A DNA stretch of 64,000 bases, taken from the NCBI RefSeq assembly GCF_029223525.1, contig NZ_JARHTQ010000006.1:1-64000 (forward strand), given 5' to 3'. Position 1 is the stretch's first letter; the number at the start of each line of letters is the position of its first letter. Origin of the DNA: Streptantibioticus ferralitis. Its GTDB lineage: Bacteria > Actinomycetota > Actinomycetes > Streptomycetales > Streptomycetaceae. The notes under the pieces were generated by a model. The model searched no databases and had not been told where the DNA came from. It was given only the letters and a program-made list of their open reading frames with translations. Positions 17,148 through 25,195 of the stretch are shown here, piece after piece. A program made the position numbers and the translations under genes.

Positions 17148-18017
17148 TTACGAGGTTTCCGCGCCTGCTTCCTCTGCGGTGGCGAATGCCGGACTGGGCC
17201 GGGGGATGTCGTCGCCGCTCTGGAGGGTGGCGAAGTCGGCGTGGGCGGCCTCGATGGCGTCGGGGTACACCTCCCGCTTCTCGTGTTCGGCGAGCGCCCG
17301 GTAGATGCTGGCCAGGCTCGGGTTCTGTCCCTTGCGCTTGCCGGTGGCGATCCACAAGTCGGGGCGGATCTGCTCGACGGACTCCCCGTGTGCCTTGCGG
17401 CGGAGCACGGTGTGCAGCATGTCGTCGGTGATGACCTGGGGCCGGCCGCCGTGCTTGCCCTTGCGGGCCGCGGCGTCGAGCCCTTCGAGCGTGGACTCGC
17501 GGATGTTCTCCCGCTCGGTCTCGGCCATCGCGGCGAAGAACGCGAACAGCAGCCTGCCGTGCCCGCTGGGGTCGTAGGTCCCCGCGAGCGGTCCGGCGAG
17601 CATCTCCAGGACCAGGCCGTGGGCGGCCAGGTGGTCGGCGAGCGCGGTGAGTTCGGCGGCGTCGCGGCCGAGGCGCTTCATCTCGTACACGGTGAAGATG
17701 TCCCGGCAGTGCGGGGCGTGGGCCTTGATCTCGCGGGCGGCGGCGAGGGCGGCCTCGAACTGCGGGCGCACCCGGACGCGGGTGCTGATCTTCTCGCTGA
17801 AGATCTTGTCCCTCGGGATGCCGCGCCCGGCGAGCGCGTCGAGCTGCGACTGGAGTTCCTGGGTGAGCGTCGAGCAGCGGGCGTAGCCGATGCGGATGTC
17901 GGCGCTGGGGGTGTCGTCGGCGATCGGTGCCGGCGGCGGGGTGCCGGGCCGCCAGGGCTGTCCCGGTCCCCGGTCGGCCGGGGTTTGTACCCGGAGCCTC
18001 TTGGCGAGCCGGGGCAC
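17148..18017 (-). CDS. Serine recombinase of the resolvase/invertase family
   Basis: 289 aa. The catalytic domain begins near residue 41: IRIGYARCST, with catalytic Ser49, then LDALAGRGIPRDKIFSEKIST and MKRLGRDAAELTAL, and AMAETERENIRESTLEGL in the dimer helix. The C-terminal part has GKHGGRPQVITDDML, a resolvase-type DNA-binding hinge, followed by a longer helical tail. Start is the GTG at 18017; the first 40 residues are proline-rich and may be acquired at the junction near 18060. It heads a minus-strand unit with the IHF paralogue. Target site not identified. Confidence 0.9.
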   Translation of the reverse strand: MPRLAKRLRVQTPADRGPGQPWRPGTPPPAPIADDTPSADIRIGYARCSTLTQELQSQLDALAGRGIPRDKIFSEKISTRVRVRPQFEAALAAAREIKAHAPHCRDIFTVYEMKRLGRDAAELTALADHLAAHGLVLEMLAGPLAGTYDPSGHGRLLFAFFAAMAETERENIRESTLEGLDAAARKGKHGGRPQVITDDMLHTVLRRKAHGESVEQIRPDLWIATGKRKGQNPSLASIYRALAEHEKREVYPDAIEAAHADFATLQSGDDIPRPSPAFATAEEAGAETS

Positions 18018-18100
18018 CTTCTTGAACCGGCCGGTGTGGTAGATCCCGGCGACCGCTCCGCCGCGCGAGCGGCACGGCGAGCCGGGCTCGGCCGCGCACC

Positions 18101-18475
18101 GACCCGGAGATCTACAACGACGTCTGCCACGACGTCGACGCCGCCCGCAAGGAGACGGCCTTCAACCTCGAAGCCGCGTCCGACGCCAACTTCGAGGACA
18201 ACGAGCCGCTGCTGTCGGCCATCGGCATCGCCCGCTACCGCAAGGCGCAGGCCGAGGCCGAGATCCGCCGCCTGGTCGCGTACGGACGGGAGTTCACCCG
18301 CCTCCGCCCCTACAAGCTCGCCGACCTCGCCGCCGCCTCCGGCATGTCCGTCTCCGGGGTCCGCACCGCCTACGGCCACCAGGAGGTCGCCGACGTCGAG
18401 CAGGCCACCGGCCGCAAGCCGCGCGAGTGGCGGGCCACCTCCCCGGACAACCCGCCCGGGGACGGCGCCGCGTGA
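18101..18475 (+). pseudogene. 5'-truncated gene fragment (no start codon)
   Basis: An uninterrupted frame of 124 codons with normal GC-rich codon use begins in mid-protein at DPEIYNDVCHDVDAARKETA and ends PGDGAA. No ATG, GTG or TTG lies at a sensible place. It contains LADLAAASGMSVSGVRTAYGH, which looks like a helix-turn-helix, suggesting a small DNA-binding protein of a mobile element. The junction near 18060-18100 abuts the recombinase gene head to head. Its stop overlaps the next fragment's GTG (GTGA at 18472). Confidence 0.62.
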
Positions 18476-18681
18476 CCGCCCCGGCCTAGGAGGCGATACC
18501 GCCCACCTGCGTCTGCCCGCAGCAGCCGTGAGCGGAGCTGATCACCCTCATCGAGGGGCACCGGCTCGCCGCCCGCCCGGCCGGCTCCCTCGGGCCTGCC
18601 GCCGCACTCTTCCGCGCCCACTGCGCGGCCTGCGGTGCCGAGTATCCGCGGGGCCGTGGCGGCTCATCGGGGTCCCAGTGA
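18472..18681 (+). pseudogene. Small mobile-element type gene with two in-frame stops
   Basis: Starting from the GTG overlapping the previous stop, the frame reads VTAPA, stop (TAG 18487), EAIPPTCVCPQQP, stop (TGA 18529), then AELITLIEGHRLAARPAG through AHCAACGAEYPRG to a final TGA at 18679. Paired cysteines (C.C ... CAAC) suggest a zinc-binding small protein. The coupling to the preceding fragment and conserved-looking text argue it was once a real gene. Confidence 0.55.
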
Positions 18682-18684
18682 GTA

Positions 18685-19017
18685 CTACCAGGCCCCCCGC
18701 GACCGCGCTCGGTGGGCGGCTTCCGCTGGGTCCGGGGGTGTGGTCGGGTAGACATCGGCATCGAAGAACCGGGCGAGAGGCAGAGTGGAGAGCGTCTGGG
18801 CGACTTGCTCCTCATCGGCGGCGATGACCTCGATGAACGTTGCCCGTCGGGCGGGGGAAACGTAGTGTGCGGCGATCCTCCCGGCCGAGCGCAGCACCTC
18901 CAGCTGCTTGTGCTCGTCGGCTCGCAGGGCGGTGAACTCCGCGAAGTCGGTGTCGTCGCGGATGGTCGCGAGCACCATGAACGTCTTCGTCGCGGCGGGA
19001 TTCGGGGTCGTTGACAT
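18685..19017 (-). CDS. Muconolactone isomerase-like dimeric alpha/beta barrel protein
   Basis: 110 aa. The text FMVLATIRDDTDFAEFTALRA followed by LEVLRSAGRIAAHYV and FIEVIAADEEQVAQTLSTLPLARFF has the ferredoxin-like fold pattern of the muconolactone delta-isomerase/YCII group. True isomerase activity is unlikely without aromatic-degradation neighbours. ATG at 19017 with AAAGGAC upstream on the minus strand. The gene ends 4 bases after the plus-strand fragment, tail to tail, and follows the alpha/beta hydrolase by 176 bases on the same strand. Confidence 0.75.
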   Translation of the reverse strand: MSTTPNPAATKTFMVLATIRDDTDFAEFTALRADEHKQLEVLRSAGRIAAHYVSPARRATFIEVIAADEEQVAQTLSTLPLARFFDADVYPTTPPDPAEAAHRARSRGAW

Positions 19018-19193
19018 AATCTGTCCTTTCGATGACGCGCGAAGTCTGCGGGGTGCTTGAAGGCGGGCTGTACCTGGGCAGCCCCGGGTACAGCCCTTGG
19101 GCTCGGTGAGTAGGAAGGTCTCACCCACCGTCACCAGACCCCAGGCCCCCGCAATCGATGTGCCACGGGGAACCCACGGGTCGTGCGACGGAG

Positions 19194-19916
19194 TCAAAGC
19201 ACGGAGATCAGAGCGTCGGCCACGATGTCCGGCCGGGTGAGCAGCGTCAGGTGATGGCCTGGCACGATGACCGGTTCGACGCCGAGCCGGGCCGCGAATT
19301 CGGTGCCGGGTCTCGCCAGGGCTTGGTCGCCCGCGCACAGCACATAGGCCGCGTTCAGCCCTGTCTTCGTGACCGGGGGCACGTCGAGGCTGTCGAGCAT
19401 GTAACCGCCGGGCTGTGGTACCAGCATCCGGCTGACGAGCTCCTGGAGCGGAGCGGGATCTCCCGGCATGAGGCTGCCGGAGACCGCTTCGAGACCTATC
19501 GGGACTGTCCGGTCGGAGCCGGCCGCGATGGCCTGCCGGATGATCTCGCCGTACTGCTCGTTCTCGTCGGCCATGGATCTGCCCTGTTCGGGAACAACCG
19601 CGTTGTGGTAGATCACCTTGCTGACACGGCCGACCAGGCGGTGGGCGGCGCCGGTGGCCGGGTACCCGCCCCAGCTGTGGCACACCAGCAGGACATCGGT
19701 GAGATCGCGGCGCTCGACCTCACCGACCACGTGGTCGATCGCGTCAGCCAGTCCGAGGCCGGCCGGGGAGCCGTCGTAGGACAGCCCCGGGAGGGTCAGC
19801 GTAAGGACCGGGTGACCCCGTTCGGCGAGCAAGCGGGCCACCGGCTGCCAGCTCCAGCCTCCCAGCCACGCACCGGGAATCAGAACGAACGTCTGCTTCG
19901 GCTTGGTGCCTGTCAT
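19194..19916 (-). CDS. Alpha/beta hydrolase (esterase/hydroxynitrile lyase-like)
   Basis: 240 aa, no signal peptide. The fold starts TFVLIPGAWLGGWSWQPVARLL; the nucleophile elbow is CHSWGG (Ser81); the catalytic His is in VPGHHLTLLTRPD near residue 222. The oxyanion pattern GAWLGGW is that of small cytoplasmic hydrolases of the EstC/hydroxynitrile lyase type. ATG at 19916 has GGAGGGC upstream on the minus strand. Substrate unknown; perhaps co-transcribed with the small barrel protein downstream. Confidence 0.87.
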   Translation of the reverse strand: MTGTKPKQTFVLIPGAWLGGWSWQPVARLLAERGHPVLTLTLPGLSYDGSPAGLGLADAIDHVVGEVERRDLTDVLLVCHSWGGYPATGAAHRLVGRVSKVIYHNAVVPEQGRSMADENEQYGEIIRQAIAAGSDRTVPIGLEAVSGSLMPGDPAPLQELVSRMLVPQPGGYMLDSLDVPPVTKTGLNAAYVLCAGDQALARPGTEFAARLGVEPVIVPGHHLTLLTRPDIVADALISVL

Positions 19917-20330
19917 TTCTGCCCTCCGTGTTCTTGAGATGGGATCACCTCATCGACGATGAGCCGATTCGCCGGAATCACCGTCGGTACCGTGAGCACC
20001 TGCTCCGTCGGCATTTTCAGCGCCGGGCAACAGGCGCCGCCGCGCAAGGAGCGTCGGGCGAAGCTGTCCGGGCGGGCGAAGGGCAAGCAGAAGGCTGCAC
20101 CGGCAGGGCTCTTGCAAGATCACGCAGACCTTGCAAGCGCCCTGCCGGTGCACCTGACCTGGCCGTCATCCCACTGAGACACCTTGCGGATCGCGGATTC
20201 GACGTGCGGCCGGATTCTCTCACGAGCAGATGCTGCCGCCGCTCCGGATAGGCCCAGTTGGATAAGGAGATCGAAGATTAAGTTTCTTGGCGTCGCAGAT
20301 CACCGAACTCCGACGTCCTCTCAAAGTCGA
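19917..20330. other. Gene-poor stretch with a long hairpin
   Basis: No convincing gene. Short frames exist but have poor codon use. The notable content is the hairpin at 20097-20151 and, at the right end, the start of the IS110 scrap. Confidence 0.5.
20097..20151. repeat. 22-bp inverted repeat (long hairpin)
   Basis: Left arm 20097-20118 and right arm 20130-20151 pair over 22 bases with a single mismatch, spacer 11. Each arm ends next to the loop in the self-complementary octamer CTTGCAAG; the outer part is GCACCGGCAGGGC. No T-run follows. It could be a terminator, an operator pair, or the end of a lost mobile element. Confidence 0.75.
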
Positions 20331-20490
20331 CCTTGGTTCTCGCCGCATTCGGCGCGGTGAGAACCAAGGACAACTACCTGGAGGCCCCTTACAAGCGACT
20401 GGCCGCCCGCCGTGGCGCACTCAGGGTCCTGGTCGCCGTCGAGCACTCGATCATCACCGCTATCTGGCACGTGCTCCTGACCTGCTGCTA
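20331..20490 (+). mobile_element. IS110-family transposase, C-terminal scrap
   Basis: The plus-strand frame reads AVRTKDNYLEAPYKRLAARR and then LVAVEHSIITAIWHVLLT, the characteristic C-terminal text of IS110 transposases; the rest of the protein is absent and the frame then runs into unrelated sequence. Its first bases form an inverted repeat, 20331-20346 with 20354-20369 (one mismatch). Confidence 0.72.
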
Positions 20491-20516
20491 CTTACGCGTC
20501 AGGATCCGGATGGCAC

Positions 20517-20831
20517 TCAGAAGCAGAAGTATCCCACGTTCCACGCGTCCGCTCGCAGGTTTGTAGCATCCTGTGGGCGGCCTTGAGCGTCGAAAACATT
20601 CGCATCGAATAGGAGGTAGTTGATGACCGCCTTCGGGTCGTAGGGCGGAGTCAGGAGGCCGTAGTTGCTCAGTTGCTGGATGCTGTAGTTCATCCAGAGG
20701 CTGCACTGAGTGGAGTTGTACGACGGCCTGGCAGTGGCCGCTTCGGCCGTGGGGCCGGCGAGGACCATGGCGCCCGTGGCAGCCGCGGCGACAAGACCAC
20801 TGGCCGCCATGGCACGCTTGGTGAACTTCAT
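20517..20831 (-). CDS. Small secreted protein of unknown function
   Basis: 104 aa with a clear signal peptide (MKFTKRAMAASGLVAAAATGAMVLAG, cleavage after AEA-A). The mature part, about 72 residues, has two cysteines (QCSL and the near-terminal YFCF), which could form one disulphide, plus NYSIQQLSNYGLLTPPYDPK. ATG at 20831 follows AGGAAAAG on the minus strand. I do not recognise a family. The upstream region, shared with merR, carries two MerR-like dyads, so it may be a MerR target. Confidence 0.78.
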   Translation of the reverse strand: MKFTKRAMAASGLVAAAATGAMVLAGPTAEAATARPSYNSTQCSLWMNYSIQQLSNYGLLTPPYDPKAVINYLLFDANVFDAQGRPQDATNLRADAWNVGYFCF

Positions 20832-20970
20832 GTCTTTTCCTATCGTCTCTGCCGCTGAGAACCGGAGCGCGATCTGGGTCGCTTCGTTGCGACGGTCGAA
20901 GCGGAATCCCCTCGTTCCGCAACTCGAATGTCCTTCGAAGGTCGCCCTGCGGCCCGGCTGACTCCACCGT

Positions 20971-20998
20971 CGACGCTCCCCTTGTGGGAGGGTCAAGG
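20971..20998. promoter_or_regulatory. Second MerR-type dyad
   Basis: ACGCTCCCCTTGTGGGAGGG (20973-20992) closely matches the dyad in the merR promoter at 21018-21032. It is about 140 bases before the secreted-protein gene and 50 bases before merR; it could serve either. Confidence 0.55.
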
Positions 20999-21011
20999 GC
21001 AGTTGCCGGCC

Positions 21012-21042
21012 TTGACGCTCCCCTTGGGGGAGGGCACATACT
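21012..21042 (+). promoter_or_regulatory. MerR-type promoter with 19-base spacer, leaderless
   Basis: A -35 TTGACG (21012-21017) and -10 CATACT (21037-21042) are separated by 19 bases that contain the dyad CTCCCC-TTG-GGGGAG (21018-21032). Long spacers with a central dyad are the hallmark of MerR-controlled promoters. The -10 ends 6 bases before the ATG at 21049, so the transcript probably starts at or next to the start codon, and there is no ribosome site. Confidence 0.75.
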
Positions 21043-21048
21043 CAACGC

Positions 21049-21888
21049 ATGACTGCCGCCCTGACCATCGGCGACTTCTCCCGTGCCACGCATCTGAGTG
21101 TCAAGACGCTGCGCCACTATCACCGCGTCGGGCTTCTGACGCCGACCGATGTGGACGCCGCCACCGGATACCGGCGGTACACCACCGATCAGATCCCCAC
21201 AGCCCAGGTCATCCGTCGTTTCCGGGACCTGAACATGCCGCTGGACCACATTCACGCCGTGCTGGAGGCTCCCGACCTGCATACGCGAAATGAGCTCATC
21301 TCCGCACACCTGACGAGCCTGGAGGAGAATCTGGCCCGCACCCGGGCCACGGTGGCGTCGCTGCGCGAACTGCTCGCCGGACCGTGCGCCGCCGCACCGG
21401 TCAGCCACCGCCGGGTCCGTGCGACCATGGCGGCGGCCGTCACCACCGTCATCGCCAAGGCCGACCTGCCGCCCTGGTACAGGGGCGCGGTCGCCGAAGT
21501 GCACGCCACGCTCGACGCTCTCGGTATGCGTGCCGCCGGCCTGGCGGGCGGGCTCTTTGCCGGCGAACTGCTCACCAACGGGTACGGGCAGGTCACGGTC
21601 TTCGTCCCGACGCAGTACGAGGTCCCACGGGTGGGCCGAGTCGAACCCCTCGTCGTGCCGGCCGCCGAACTCGCCGTCATCGAGCATTCCGGCCCACTCA
21701 CCGAACTCGACCTGTCCTATGGCGCGCTGGCCGCCTATGTGGCAAACCACGAACTGCAGGTGGACGGCCCTATCCGGGAGCGTCAACTCGTCGGCTATCG
21801 AGACACCGGGGACGAGAAAGCGTGGCGGACCGAGATCTGCTGGCCGATCTTCAGCACCGGAGCAGTTCACGTCTCGCTCGACCCGTAA
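21049..21888 (+). CDS. MerR-family regulator with GyrI-like effector domain
   Basis: 279 aa. Winged-helix DNA-binding region at residues 1-70 (TIGDFSRATHLSVKTLRHYHRVGLL, then ATGYRRYTTDQ), coiled coil at about 80-110 (HLTSLEENLARTRATVASLREL), then a GyrI/BmrR-type ligand domain from about 125 (YRGAVAEVHATLDALG, and WRTEICWPIF at the end). Such proteins usually sense bulky hydrophobic drugs and activate an exporter. The own promoter has a 19-base spacer with dyad, so self-activation is likely. Just downstream is the tail of an ABC exporter (21934-22023), perhaps its former target. Confidence 0.9.
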   Translation: MTAALTIGDFSRATHLSVKTLRHYHRVGLLTPTDVDAATGYRRYTTDQIPTAQVIRRFRDLNMPLDHIHAVLEAPDLHTRNELISAHLTSLEENLARTRATVASLRELLAGPCAAAPVSHRRVRATMAAAVTTVIAKADLPPWYRGAVAEVHATLDALGMRAAGLAGGLFAGELLTNGYGQVTVFVPTQYEVPRVGRVEPLVVPAAELAVIEHSGPLTELDLSYGALAAYVANHELQVDGPIRERQLVGYRDTGDEKAWRTEICWPIFSTGAVHVSLDP

Positions 21889-21933
21889 ACCCTCGGAGAT
21901 CACTTCGAAACCACGTCGGTGGATCGAGGCTAA

Positions 21934-22023
21934 GGCCGCATCGCTGAGTCGGACACGTTCGAGGCGCTCCTGGACGCGGGCGGAATCTTCGCTGAGCTGT
22001 ACAAACTCTCCCAGGACCGGTGA
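21934..22023 (+). pseudogene. ABC exporter, C-terminal scrap
   Basis: The 29-codon frame GRIAESDTFEALLDAGG then IFAELYKLSQDR and TGA is the normal end of an MsbA-type ABC exporter (the text after the H-loop). Everything upstream is missing: a TAA at 21931 precedes it. It lies 45 bases past the MerR stop and abuts Tn3 sequence. Confidence 0.7.
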
Positions 22024-22094
22024 GAGACCCGGCCAGGGTGATGGAACCGTCGGCCCCGGCGCTGCCCTCCCCCCGTGGGACAACGCCGGGGCAG

Positions 22095-23915
22095 ATCTGG
22101 CTTCCGGGGCCGTCCATTCGTCCCCGCCGTCGTCGTCATCGTCGAGTTCGACCGCGTCCGGGTCGCGCAGCGGACGCAGGCCCTGGCGCGGGGTGGAGGG
22201 TGTGAAGCTGTAGCGGCCCAGGACGTTGAGATTCTTGAACTTCAGCGGGGACAGGCGGGCGACATCCTCATCGCTGATCTCGTGGCCCTCGGCGCGCAGC
22301 TGGGCGACCGCGGCGTCGATGTACTTCGTCGTCCAGAGCACGACCGCGTTCAACACCAGTCCCAGCGACCCTAGTTGGTCTTCCATTCCGTCCCGGTATG
22401 CCTGGTGGACGGTTCCGCGCTTGCCGTGGCAGATGTCCCGGGCCAGGGTGTGGCGGGACTCCTGGACGGACAACTGCTTGCCCATCTGCCGCCGGTAGGT
22501 GTCATCGACCGGGTCGACGACGATCTGGAGCAGGTGCAGGGTCTTGGCGATCCGCCCGTACTCGGCGAACGCCTGCCCCAGCGGCGTGGGCCGTCCATGG
22601 TTGCCGAACATCCGCAGCAGGTCATAGGCCCGCACCTGGTTGGTGACCAGCGACCCGGCCACCTTCAGCATGTCCTCCCACTGTGCGGTCACCTTCTTCA
22701 GGTTCACCTCGTTGTTGCGGGCGAGGGCGTCCAGCGGTCCGTAGCCGCCGGTCTCGATCCCGTCCATCTCGGCCCGCCAGAAGCGTTGGTCGTCCAGGTC
22801 CTTGAACCGCGGGGAGAAGTTGTAGCCCAGGATCTTGAACAGGCCGAACACCATGTCCGAGTACGAGGCGTTGTCGGTGGCGACCATCTCCGGCTTCACC
22901 CCGCCGTCCAGGTTCAGCAGGGCGTCCAGGATGTGCAGGGAGTCGCGGGGCGTGCCCGGCACCACCATCTGCCCGATCCCGAAGACCTGGTCGTTGACGG
23001 CATTCAGCCAGGTGATGCCGCGCTTGAAGCCGAAGTACTTCGGATTCGGCGCGGTGCTGATGGAGCGGACCGGGACGACGAAGCGCAGGGCGTCAACGGA
23101 GGCGAGCAGCCCGTTGCCCCAGAACTGGACGATCGGCACCTTCGACTGGGCCTCGATAGGGCGGCGTTGGCCGCGGCGATGGTGTCGCTGCGCAGGAAGT
23201 ACTGGTCGACGTGGACCAGCCGGGAGCGGGTCAGCGCCTCGTGGCCGGGGTTGACCACCGGGGTCATGCCGATGTTGCACGCCTCGCTCACCAGGAGCGC
23301 GACGACCGATGTGGTGAGGTCCCGCTTCAGCAGCGGCTTCTTCGTCACCTGGCGGCGGCTGAGCGCGGGCAGGCCCTTGACCGCGGCCAGGACCCGCTCC
23401 CCGGCCGGGGCCGCGCCGAGCATCTTGGTGTCGCCGAGCAGCGACAGGAACGGGCGCACCGTGTTGTAGCGGTTCGCCAGCGCCTCGCGGATCGCGATCT
23501 CCGCCGAGTCGTCGTCCTCCGGGACCAGGCTGGCCACCGTGGTGGCCGCGCTCCACAGCTGGGCCCGCGGCGCGACCTCCTCCAGGGCCTTCCACATCGC
23601 GGCCGCGTCCACCGCCCTGCCACTCTCCTCAAGGTGCTCCAGCTCCTCCATGAACACCTTCGAGATACGGGCCGTGATGCGCGACGCCTTCTCCAGCTGC
23701 GGCAGCGTGGAGAGCCGGTCCTTGTTCGTGAGCCGCTTCGCGGTGCTGAGCAGCTTGGTCGACATCAGCACCGTGAACAGCTCCAGCGCGTCATCGATCG
23801 CCTTGGCCTCCAGATGCCGCATCACCGCGGTCAGCATCGCGGTCCGCTTCGGCTCCGGGGCCCGCTCCAGGCTCGTTCCGTGCTGGCGCGGCAGGTGTCC
23901 GAGGTCCGCCAGATC
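22095..23915 (-). mobile_element. Tn3-family transposase, truncated and frameshifted
   Basis: The first readable part, up to about 23156, has RTAMLTAVMRHLEAKAIDDAL, then LVHVDQYFLRSDTIAAANA. The second part, one base out of frame, continues IEAQSKVPIVQFWGNGLLAS, MVATDNASYSDMVFGLF (catalytic Asp region) and ends near LKFKNLNVLGRYSF. The lost base is near 23156. About the first 200 residues of a usual 900-1000-residue TnpA are missing, and no stop ends the C terminus before unrelated sequence near 22090. No terminal inverted repeats or resolvase were found, so the element is dead. Confidence 0.88.
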
Positions 23916-24295
23916 GCGGACAAGCGCCTGCACACCACGGTCGCCAAGTCGGCCTGGCGGGCGGACCCGTCGCTGCCCGCCGACCTGGTGGCGCTGCTTC
24001 AGACGCCCGAAGGGCGTCGGTACTCGTACCTGGACCCCGGGGGCGAGGACGGGGAGTGCGCCGTCGGGCGGCGGACCACGCTGAGCGGCGGGGTACGGCT
24101 GCGCATGCAGTCAGTGAGCGGGCGGGTGTTCGGCTGCTGCCGCTGGTGTTCTCCACGTACTCGCTGCCGCCGCTGCCGATCCCGTACCTCTCCTTGACCG
24201 GCGTCGAGGCGAAGGGAGTGTGGATGACGGCCGTGCGTATCACGGCCCGGGAGGGGACGCTCGGCACCGCGCGGCTGTGCACGGTGCCGAACTGA
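23895..24295 (+). pseudogene. Broken gene fragment of unknown family
   Basis: Starts in mid-protein, VSEVRQIADKRLHTTVAKSA, continues LPADLVALLQTPEGRRYSYL and GGVRLRMQSVSGRVFG, then needs a one-frame shift near 24135 to continue LLPLVFSTYSLPPLPIPYLS and end GTLGTARLCTVPN. Both halves have coding-like GC3. The 5' end is cut by Tn3 sequence near 23890. I do not recognise the family. It converges on cvnC with a small stem-loop between. Confidence 0.55.
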
Positions 24296-24354
24296 CTCAT
24301 GCGCGTCGGCGGCTGCGACGTCCGCCCGAACCGCCTCAACGAGCAGTGAGGGCA

Positions 24355-24373
24355 GGCCGGTTGAGGACCGGCC
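24355..24373. terminator. Stem-loop after cvnC
   Basis: GGCCGGT (24355-24361) pairs with ACCGGCC (24367-24373), loop of 5. It lies 10 bases past the cvnC stop and 60 past the convergent fragment. Confidence 0.5.
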
Positions 24374-24382
24374 GCGGACCTG

Positions 24383-24781
24383 TCACAGCGCCCGCAGGCC
24401 GTCGATCACCTCGCGCAGCAGGCTCTCGTCCGGCAGCTCCGCCGGAGGTACGGGTCGGGTGACCCGGACGAGCCCGGCGTCGAGCAGATCGCCGATGAGC
24501 ACGCGCACCACGCCTACCGGAAGGTCCAGCTCCGCCGCCAGTTCCGCGACGGAGGTGGGTTCGGCCTGGCAGGTGCCGAGGATGTCGAGGTGCTCGGGCG
24601 ACAGGGTGTGGTCCAGGTCCCCCGCCTCGCCTGCCCCGTCGAGGTGCCCGTCGGAGAGCACCAACGCGATCAGGTCAAGCCGGTCCTCGGCGGCATGGCT
24701 GGTGCGGCCGCGCGTCATGGCGTAGGGCCGCACCACCGGCCCCGCCGCGTCGTCGTACCACCGGTCCGCTTCGGAACTCAT
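24383..24781 (-). CDS. cvnC: DUF742 protein (CvnC)
   Basis: 132 aa DUF742. It has the typical VRPYAMTRGRT motif near residue 17 and a winged-helix half: LDILGTCQAEPTSVAELAAE then LDLPVGVVRVLIGDLLDAGLV. In conservons this protein joins CvnA, CvnB and CvnD in a membrane-associated signalling complex resembling eukaryotic G-protein systems. It follows cvnB by 9 bases. The usual next gene, cvnD, is not downstream; a hairpin and accessory DNA are. Confidence 0.93.
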   Translation of the reverse strand: MSSEADRWYDDAAGPVVRPYAMTRGRTSHAAEDRLDLIALVLSDGHLDGAGEAGDLDHTLSPEHLDILGTCQAEPTSVAELAAELDLPVGVVRVLIGDLLDAGLVRVTRPVPPAELPDESLLREVIDGLRAL

Positions 24782-24790
24782 GGCAAACCA

Positions 24791-25195
24791 TCACCCCGTG
24801 ACGCGGGGCGCGGTGCCCAGGTGCGCGCCGACGCGCTTGACCAGCAGCGCCATCTCGTACGCGACAAGTCCGACGTCGGAGTCGGCATCGGCGAGGACGG
24901 CGAGGCAGCTGCCGTCTCCGGCAGCGGTGACGAAGAGGAACGCCTGGTCCAACTCGACCATGGTCTGGCGCACTTGACCCGCGTCGAAGTGCCGCCCGAC
25001 GCCCTTGGCGAGGCTGTGGAAGCCGGAGGCCACGGCGGCCAGGTGTTCGGAGTCCTCACGGGTGAGGTCCTTGGACGCGCCGGTGGCCAGACCGTCCCCG
25101 GACAGCACCAGGGCCTTGCGGATGCTGGAAACGCGTCCGACCAGTTCGTCAAGGAGCCAGTTGAGATCGCCCGTTGGGCTTGTTGGTGCGGTCAT
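24791..25195 (-). CDS. cvnB: Roadblock/LC7 protein (CvnB)
   Basis: 134 aa roadblock domain: LNWLLDELVGRVSSIRKALVLSGDGL at the start, SGFHSLAKGVGRHFDAGQV and LVKRVGAHLG later. CvnB-type roadblock proteins are MglB-like regulators of the CvnD GTPase. Its start overlaps the cvnA stop (25192-25195, ATGA), so translation is coupled. Confidence 0.94.
   Translation of the reverse strand: MTAPTSPTGDLNWLLDELVGRVSSIRKALVLSGDGLATGASKDLTREDSEHLAAVASGFHSLAKGVGRHFDAGQVRQTMVELDQAFLFVTAAGDGSCLAVLADADSDVGLVAYEMALLVKRVGAHLGTAPRVTG

Noticed and set aside
20111-20137. CTTGCAAG octamers as MalR-type sugar operators
   Set aside because: They are part of a longer hairpin, and no sugar-transport genes are near.
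20488-22090. Continuation of the Tn3 transposase frame through the MerR region
   Set aside because: After about 22090 the text no longer resembles a transposase and is antisense to merR; the frame stays open only because of base composition.
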